Shown piece after piece: positions 57,231-64,000 of a stretch of DNA of 64,000 nt; positions within the stretch are counted from its first letter, which is position 1; every line of letters begins with the position of its first letter. A program made the translations under genes and the position numbers. Below the pieces are notes generated by a model. That model ran no database searches. It saw only the letters and a program-made list of their open reading frames with translations, and was not told where the DNA came from. The DNA is from Gnetum montanum (lineage: Eukaryota > Streptophyta > Gnetopsida > Gnetales > Gnetaceae), in assembly GCA_015680685.1 (NCBI GenBank), contig MNCI01012629.1:703764-767763 (forward strand). Reading direction: 5' to 3'.

Positions 57231-57740
57231 CAACGTAGATGACACCACTTATTTCATAAACTCCATTAGCATATGTGATAATTCTAAACGTGTGCAACAA
57301 TCTTCTATGATCCATGTGCCTCCTAAAAAGGCAAGGATCTCCTTAGCCTCCACAAGCAAGATGCCCTTCTTTGTTATCAAAGTGTCACCTTGGGCACCCA
57401 CAACACCCTTCAAGGTCCCACAATAATTTTCCACTAAGATGTTAAACTGGCATGACACAGTAACAACAACCACTAAGCAACCTTTCATCATCAAGGTACC
57501 ACAATGAGTTGGCCCCACAACAACTCCTAAATTACCATTTTTTATAAGGGTGCCAGAACATGATGGCCCCTCACCTACCTAAAGCCCAACAATGGGCAAT
57601 GTCTCGATCTTTCCTCCTTCAAGGGTTGACCCCTTGCCCCTTGCTTACCCCTTACCTCCATGGACCATGCATTTTAACTCTATTTAAAACAAGTGCCACT
57701 TGATGTTGTTTTTCTAGTTAATTTTTGTAGGATCTTGCAT
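57231..57740 (+). pseudogene. Gag-protease linker of A, ending at an internal deletion
   Basis: Pro/Thr/Lys-rich frames (MIHVPPKKARISLAS at about 57309) match the linker of B. At about 57665-57740 the sequence jumps to 3' UTR sequence, so protease, spacer, RT and integrase are absent. Confidence 0.7.
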
Positions 57741-59194
57741 GTACATAGCATGACTATGCATGTAGCATCACACCTCATACAAGGAAGGTAAGCACTTTTT
57801 TTCCATGATGCAAAAACCTAGCACAGATAGTTCACTATGACTATAAACTGGCGTAGCAAACTACTATGATTATAAACTAGCACAGATCATTCTTGGGTCA
57901 TGACATTAAAGTAGCACAACATCCAACATCTGTTACAATATTAAACTAGCACCAGTAGTCTGCTAGAACTATAAACTATCATATCATGGTTTGCCAGGAC
58001 ATTAAATTGGCATGTTGATCTATTGGAGCACCTACAATTGATGAAACCCTTGGGGCACTTGCAACATCATCACCTCCCACCATTTTGCTAATATTTTTGA
58101 GCACTTTCCATTAGTGCAACTTTTGGAGAACTCATAGCATCATTACCTTGACACTTTCATTAGCCTCTTGAGCACTTGCAACTACTATAGCTTTTAATGC
58201 ATTTGCAGCATCTTCTCATCCAACACTTGTAGCATTTTCACATCTAGCATTTGCACTTGCATTTTATGTTGTGTGGTTTTATTGTCTTCTCAAAGTTTTA
58301 TTTACAAGACAAATCCCTAGAGGTGGTCATACACAGGTGAATCTTTCCTTAGCAGCAAGTCATCACATTGCTTCAATGTACATTATTGGACTAGTTAAGC
58401 CACTCAAGAGTGCACATCCCCTTCATCCCATTATAGCCTACACATATCTACTCCTTCATCCCAATAGCCTCTCATCCCTCGCATACCCATGATTGCACAT
58501 CTCTCTAATGCATACACACTGTGATGCATATGGAATTCTCTTCATGTTCACTATAGAACCCAAGGTGAATGTAACACAACTTGTCCCATGGGAAGCCTCT
58601 GTTGGCTGGTCAGTGCCCAAGTGGATGTAACGCAATTCATTCCAAGGAGGAAATACCTATCCTATAGATGTGATATGATTGCATAAAAGTAAAGCCCATC
58701 TACTCGATGACCTACAGCTTGCAACTAGCATTTAGCAATAAGCCAAACATAACAAGGGTTCACCTTGTAGCAAAAATCAAAAGAAGAGAAAAAAATTTTA
58801 AAAAAAAGATGGGGAAAGGCACATCCCCAAGCAAATTATTAATGCTAAAACATCACAACTAGCCCAACCTTGCATCAACTTTAACTCTCTCATGAGCACT
58901 CCAAAAAGAGGTCAATGTTTCAGGGGCAAGCCACTTCATGTTGTGGTCATCATCAACCATGCTGACTTCGTATCTTGCATTAGGATACATTGTTTGCATT
59001 TTATTTCCTATGCTTGCATTTCATCTCCTTAGCACATTGCCTACACACTTTGCCCCAACATAACCTTCTCCACAACACTCTTGAACATGGTGAAATGACA
59101 CCTGATCTAGTATCGACAAATGATGTTGGTGCCATATTTGCTATGGTTTTTTGCAATTCTTTATTGACGTCTCTCAAGCCACTCCTCTAGACAT
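57741..59194 (+). repeat. 3' UTR of A with hairpin repeats
   Basis: Repeat units like AGTTCACTATGACTATAAAC at 57825-58020, then non-coding sequence homologous to the B 3' UTR, ending in the polypurine tract. Confidence 0.7.
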
Positions 59195-59211
59195 CAACAA
59201 AGAGGAACCAT

Positions 59212-60593
59212 TGAAATACCACAAAATTTTGGGTCTTGGTGTCTTGATTGCAAATTTGACTAAGTTTTAAAATGGTGTCGCTCTATCCAAATTTTTCTAA
59301 GTATTAAGCATAGTCAACTTCAACAACCAATCTTTTGAAATTTTGTCTAAATGTTCAAACAAGGTTAAAATCTATAGAATTTTTTCTAAGTGTTGTGCTA
59401 CACTTTGGCACTGTAGTTGCTACGCTTAGTATTGTAGTTGTTATGCTTTGCACTGTAGCTGCTACACTCTACTACACTTGACAGCATAGAAAGCATAGCC
59501 AAAATACAAATAGCCAATTTTGTAGAATTTTTCTAAGTGTTGTGCTACACTCTCATTGCCCCTACTATGCTCTAGAGCATAGCTAGTGTAGCCAACATGG
59601 AACACCAGCTTTGTAAAATGTTTTCTAAGTGCTAAGTTACATGTCCCACATGTAACACGAAATGAGCATAGTAACTAGAGTTAGAAAAATTTTCGAACTT
59701 CTCTTGGTCACCTTCATACTTTGAAAATTTTCTAAATTTTTCTTGTAGTTCCACTTACTGCACTACCACATGGTACCCAATCTACATTTTGGATTAACCC
59801 TAGCAATATAAATACCCTTGTGCTCGAATGTTTTAGGGGTGGACTTCCATTTTTCACTGGTTGGAAGTTGGCACTTTCATTGGGCATTTGGCATTTTAGC
59901 ATCTTGGCACTTAGCTCCATGGGAAAATGAGACCCAAAGCACACCACACTAGCAAAGAGGCAACCCTGCACCACACAGTACATTGAAACCTTGCAGAATA
60001 TCGCATGGTACACCACGATGGCTAACTTGGTAGGCATGGTTCATCATGCCAAGCACCAAAATTCATGGCCTGACACCACTAATACTATGACTATGCTTCC
60101 ATTATGTCTATTACACACTATGTAACTTCTAAGACCATTTTGGAGTTAATTACATCCTCATTTGGGGTAGTGTTCCATTTCTCTCTCATGTTTCTAGCAT
60201 TTTTCTTGTGTCCTTTTGTATTTTTTCATGTGTTGTCATGTTGTACTACACTTGGGTAGTAGTCTCCACAAGTTGACACCCTCATATTGGTTGAAACCCT
60301 TAGCTACACTCACCTCCATTTGGTGGCTACACTCTAACTTAGCACTACGAAACACCACTTTGAGACTTAGCACCATTTCACATTGTTTGCATTTGCATTT
60401 TTAGCTAACCACGCCACATCCCAGTTGCACACACTACTTTGGTTGCAATTGGCAAAGTCCCTAGTCGATTGAAAAGACTATCTAAAGTGCTTCACCTCCA
60501 TTTCTAGCAAGGCCCTCGCATAGAGGTGGGGTTAAGATTATGCATTCGTTGACCCCTTAGTGATTCTAGCCACCAACATTTTTAGTTATTATA
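59212..60593 (+). repeat. 3' LTR of element A
   Basis: Starts TGAAATACCACAAAATTTTG and ends AGTTATTATA. TATAAATA at 59807-59814. It is followed by GCCTT at 60594-60598 and then by the spacer repeats of C. Confidence 0.9.
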
Positions 60594-61129
60594 GCCTTAA
60601 ACTACCATTGGGGTCAAAATGGCTTAAAACTACTAACACATGTTATCAAACATGTGGTTTGAAATGGCCTAAAACTATCATTGAATCTTGAAATGGCCTT
60701 ATACTAGCATCGGCTCATAGTAGCCTAGTCACACCAATTCATCATATTACTGGCATCAAACATATAGCAAATAAATGGAAAATTCTACACATCATACACA
60801 TCATATAGTAAAATATTCATTACATCTCACATCAATAACAATACATAGCATAAGCATCAACACCATGTAGAAAAAGATGCACAAAAATACACAAATGCTA
60901 AACAATAGAGCTACATCAAAACATGCTCAACTAGTGGAACTAGGTGGGGGTGGACATCCTCCTTCCTTTATTGTACTACTAGGGCTTGCAACATCTCCTA
61001 GTGCCTACTACAATGACAACAAAACAAAAAATTTGTAGACAAATGTACAATATACAAACTGATAAGAAAAGTATAAAAATAACTAAACAATACAAAAACT
61101 ACATTGAGAGGATCCCACATATATCATGT
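60594..61129 (+). repeat. Spacer of C, right part
   Basis: GCCTTAAACTACC and further AATGGCCTAAAACTA units at 60594-60725 continue the repeat block cut at 33624. The rest to 61129 is AT-rich without a gene. Confidence 0.7.
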
Positions 61130-64000
61130 CTGGAGACAAGCTATCAAGACCCTCCTCTAGGAATTGGAGGATTTTGACCTTAGATAGCCACATCTAGTCC
61201 TCTTTTACAAAGCCAACCCCCACAAGGGTCTTGCCTTTGTCCACCACGGTCCATGTAGGTAGCTCCATGGAAAATGTAGTAGATGAAGGCCCTCCTAAGG
61301 GTGTGGCAATCTACCTCTTCAAAGAGCCACTATCCAATGTATGGTGAGTGAACAACCCATAAGCCCATCTCTAGCCAGTAGCCTTAAGAAACATCTCATG
61401 ATGGTGATTTTTGACAAACTCTTCTTTGAGATGCTGAAGGTGCACATCTCACTCATGCTTGTAGTGGTGTTTGTGGTTCTTTTTGCCCCCACCTACATAG
61501 CTTTGTACTGAAGTTTTTTCAATCTTGGTTCTTTTGGGAGAGAAAATCCATCTATAACCACTGCCCAATGATCTCTCTCATGGCCTCATTTTTTCCACAA
61601 ATGGCCAACTAGTACATGGCATAATCTATCTCTACAATTCTCCAAGTACTATCTCCTTGTGATTAAGCCACAAGAAAGTCATATTAAAACTAAAGATCCT
61701 TGATTTTTATGTCTTGGCCCATCACCCTCTCCTAAAGTTGATGCATGAACTTCCATAAGTGCCTATAGATCTACAATGCTTTTTCACCAGAAGGCATGCA
61801 TTTTCTAGTTGCCTTGTATACATGATGAGGCACCTACTCCACTTTAGGAGGAAACTCAAGGATGGCATCCACTTTGGCCACCTTCTTAAAATCCTAGAAA
61901 AGCTTGGAACCTATTGGCATACAATAAGCAAATCAACTTTAGCCACAAATTAAGCTTTAAATTGGTAAAGCAACATAAGAAAAACAACATTATGCACATA
62001 CCGAGCTTAGGATCTACCTACTATAAGCGATCAATCATGTCCTCTAGAATGCCTTCCATGAAGGTAAACTTATTAGGTGTTTCAACCCATAGCTTCATGT
62101 GGTAGGTAGACGTTGACATTGGACTACTATAAGGTACATTCAAGGCTATAACATAACAATGCACTTAGCAACAATTGAATAACCAAAGATGCTAGAGCAA
62201 AAGAGCAACAATAGATGGAAATCTAAAGTGCTTACATAGTAGACCCTTAGGTGTGAGAGTAGGAGGATCACCCAGCTGCATGTTGTTAAAGAGGTGGTCA
62301 AAGTTATCTTTGTTAGGGTGGAATAGTCCCTCCTCCTCCAACTATTGGAGGGTCTCTATGGCCTCATGTAGATCCTCCCCATGTACTTCCCCTCCTTAGC
62401 TTGAGGGAGGGCCTCCTCTACTACTTCTTTTGCCACTACTTTGGCAGCCCTCTCTTCCAATTTTGATAATTTACAAACATAGCAGATTAGAACATATTAG
62501 TACACACTAGCACATTAATGTAACATAGCAAAAAAACATAAAAATATAAACATAAAAGATACAAAAATGCATGCATTTAACAAAGTACATATACTAACTT
62601 ATAACCTCTATACATACACCATGAAACTTGAGGTGAATTTTCTTTTCATTTGCCTTTCGAACCTTAGAAGTAGCCTCCTCTATGAGGTGTGGCCTCTTGA
62701 TCTTCACTTTGGATGGTCTTGCTATGTTCACAATATAGCAATTTTCCTTGTTCACATCTCCTCACCTATGTTGTCACACAAATAGTGTGACCACCCCAAG
62801 AGACCTCTGGTTGTTACTAAATATAACTCATCGATTCCCTTTGGGGGGTCCTGTGCATGAGTGGTTGTGAATATATTCTTAACCCAAGGCTTTAATAGCT
62901 ACTCACAATCCTACATGATCCATCATCCGCTATCATGTGCCACTAGGAGCTCCATGAAGCTTCATAGGTACCCTGCAAAGAATGTGAAGTGTATGTGAGA
63001 CCTCACTTGGAGGTTGAAACATAGCCTAGTGATCCCTACATGTAAACTAGTGGTAATGTAGGAAGGCAAATTGAACCTCATGCCCTTCTCTAGTTCCTCC
63101 TTCATCACTTGTTCCTACTCCATCCTAAGGATTTTCCCTTGAGAGAGGAACTTCGAAATGGCATGGTCATGAAAGAGAGGGTAGAACTCTTGGACCTTAG
63201 GCACAAGCATGTCTTTAATTAGGATAACCTTGTGAGATCAGGTGGCCCCCAAGCAACCCTTGATCTCTCCTCTATGGTGCACCTCCCTATTCGTCTTGTC
63301 AATGACCAACAGGACATTAGTGAGAAGGCCAAAGAAGTCGATGAAGAAGACCTCGCTAAGGTCCAAAACTACCCTCACAGCACCCACATGAGTGATGGAG
63401 TGGCAGACATTATTGCTAAAGGAGTCTATGATGGTGATCATTTTGGCCATCTAAATCCTTGGACTAAGGACCAAAAAAATGTCCATAAACCTAGCATGTG
63501 TGAGCCTACTAGTCAGCACCTCTAAGGCCTAGTGGCATAACCAATGCTATGCCCCCTTCACATCACTCTACTTAATGATGAGGGTGGCCTAGGTGTGGTT
63601 TGTGGTGACCACTGTCACCTCTCTTGAAGCAACTACTATTGCAATAAAGGCAAAAACAATGTTAAAACTATGCAAGGGAAAATCAATGAACATATGTGAA
63701 CAAGCATAAGAGCTAAAATAGTAAATGCATACATAGAACAAATGGTGTGCGAGATGGAGGTAGTGGTGTAGGTATCTCTTCAAGGTTGAGCTCACCACTA
63801 GCCCACTCCTCATCTAGTCAATCATGGATCTTACATCACTAAAACACCCTTGGGTAATGGGTAGGACATGACTTTAGATCAACTCCCACTTGCTCAAGTA
63901 CAGCCTTCCAAAAGTTCAAATTCAAGGAGAATACCTCTAGGGCCATATGAGTCAAAGTAAGAGCATCTGCCTCATTGTGGAGGCCCTACTCATCAACTCT
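61130..64000 (-). pseudogene. Antisense intron-containing gene of element C (partial)
   Basis: Second copy of the antisense gene, matching B exon by exon: exon 3 at 64000-63745, exon 4 at 63635-62620, exon 5 at about 62460-62236, exon 6 at 62145-62002 and exon 7 from about 61922 down to 61130. Donors GTAAGC (62235) and GTATGT (62001) and acceptors TTGCAATAG and TATGCCAATAG are well formed. The promoter and exons 1-2 would lie beyond the window. Stops are frequent, mostly TAG and TGA. The protein is diverged from B but alignable over most exons. Function unknown. Confidence 0.75.

Larger units (their letters stand above)
33625..60593 (+). mobile_element. Tat/Ogre-like retrotransposon A, gag-only, split by element B
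   Basis: About 7.2 kb once B is removed. 5' LTR of 1391 bp in two pieces, leader, gag, a deletion that removes protease to integrase, 3' UTR repeats, and a 3' LTR of 1382 bp. GCCTT on both sides. It is non-autonomous and belongs to the same family as B and C. Confidence 0.88.
27401..64000 (+). mobile_element. Tat/Ogre-like retrotransposon C, 5' part (runs off the window)
   Basis: In order: 5' LTR 27401-28960, primer site, gag, protease, spacer repeats (33420-33624), element A inserted, then the same spacer repeats (60594-60725) and the antisense gene (61130-64000). Removing A joins ATGGCCTT and AAACTACC into the repeat motif seen whole at 41171. RT, integrase and 3' LTR must lie beyond 64000. 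Confidence 0.85.

Noticed and set aside
59212-60593. 5' LTR of a fourth Tat-like element instead of the 3' LTR of A
   Set aside because: GCCTT on both sides of 33625-60593, the polypurine tract before it, and the spacer repeats of C continuing after it all fit the 3' LTR of A.
1-64000. tRNA, rRNA or other structured RNA genes
   Set aside because: None seen. The tRNA-like matches are short primer-binding sites behind LTRs.

Overview
This is about 64 kb of nuclear DNA from a large-genome land plant. The evidence is Ty1/copia and Ty3/gypsy LTR retrotransposons of plant type, including a Tat/Ogre-like family with two RNase H domains, plus fragments of two plant genes (RBM25-like and TORNADO1-like). 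A gymnosperm or another giant-genome seed plant is plausible, but the sequence does not settle it. I see no intact host gene, no rRNA or tRNA gene, and nothing bacterial. Almost every reading frame is broken, often where a Gln or Arg codon has become a stop, as expected for old methylated repeats.

Layout. 1-1.4 kb: end of a Ty3/gypsy pol (integrase). 1.4-4.8 kb: LTR-like sequence, an unknown acidic ORF, then an RBM25-like RRM fragment (+) abutting a TORNADO1-like Roc-COR fragment (-). 4.8-9.5 kb: LTR-like block and a decayed copia element (H: gag, protease, integrase, RT, RNase H). 10.4-19.6 kb: a second copia element (E) split inside pol by a small element F (11414-18894, TSD ACTTA). F is itself split by a 5.9 kb gag-only element G (12021-17918, TSD GCTAG/ACTAG). 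20.4-27.4 kb: a third copia element (D) on the minus strand, with a tandem duplication at its 3' end and an unexplained 2 kb insert in gag.

27.4-64 kb is a Russian doll of one Tat/Ogre-like family. Element C enters the LTR of D at 27401 and runs off the window. Element A (33625-60593, TSD GCCTT) sits in the spacer behind the C protease. Element B (34332-54124, 19.8 kb, TSD CTTGG/CGTGG) sits in the 5' LTR of A. Their LTRs begin TGAAA in A and B (TGTTAAAA in C) and end CTATA or ATTATA, that is TG..TA rather than TG..CA.

B is the most complete copy: LTR, primer site, gag, protease, a 6 kb spacer, RT, RNase H, second RNase H, integrase, 3' repeats, LTR. The spacer between protease and RT holds an antisense, intron-containing gene with its own TATA box. 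The same gene, with homologous exons and splice sites, is present at the same place in C (61.1-64 kb, running off the window edge). It is the best candidate here for an undescribed system: a protein gene carried antisense between gag-protease and RT, where Ogre elements carry an intron. The family also has hairpin-forming tandem repeats in that spacer and in the 3' UTR, a ladder of hairpins about 200 bp apart in the LTR, and a 27-bp leader minisatellite whose copy number differs between copies.
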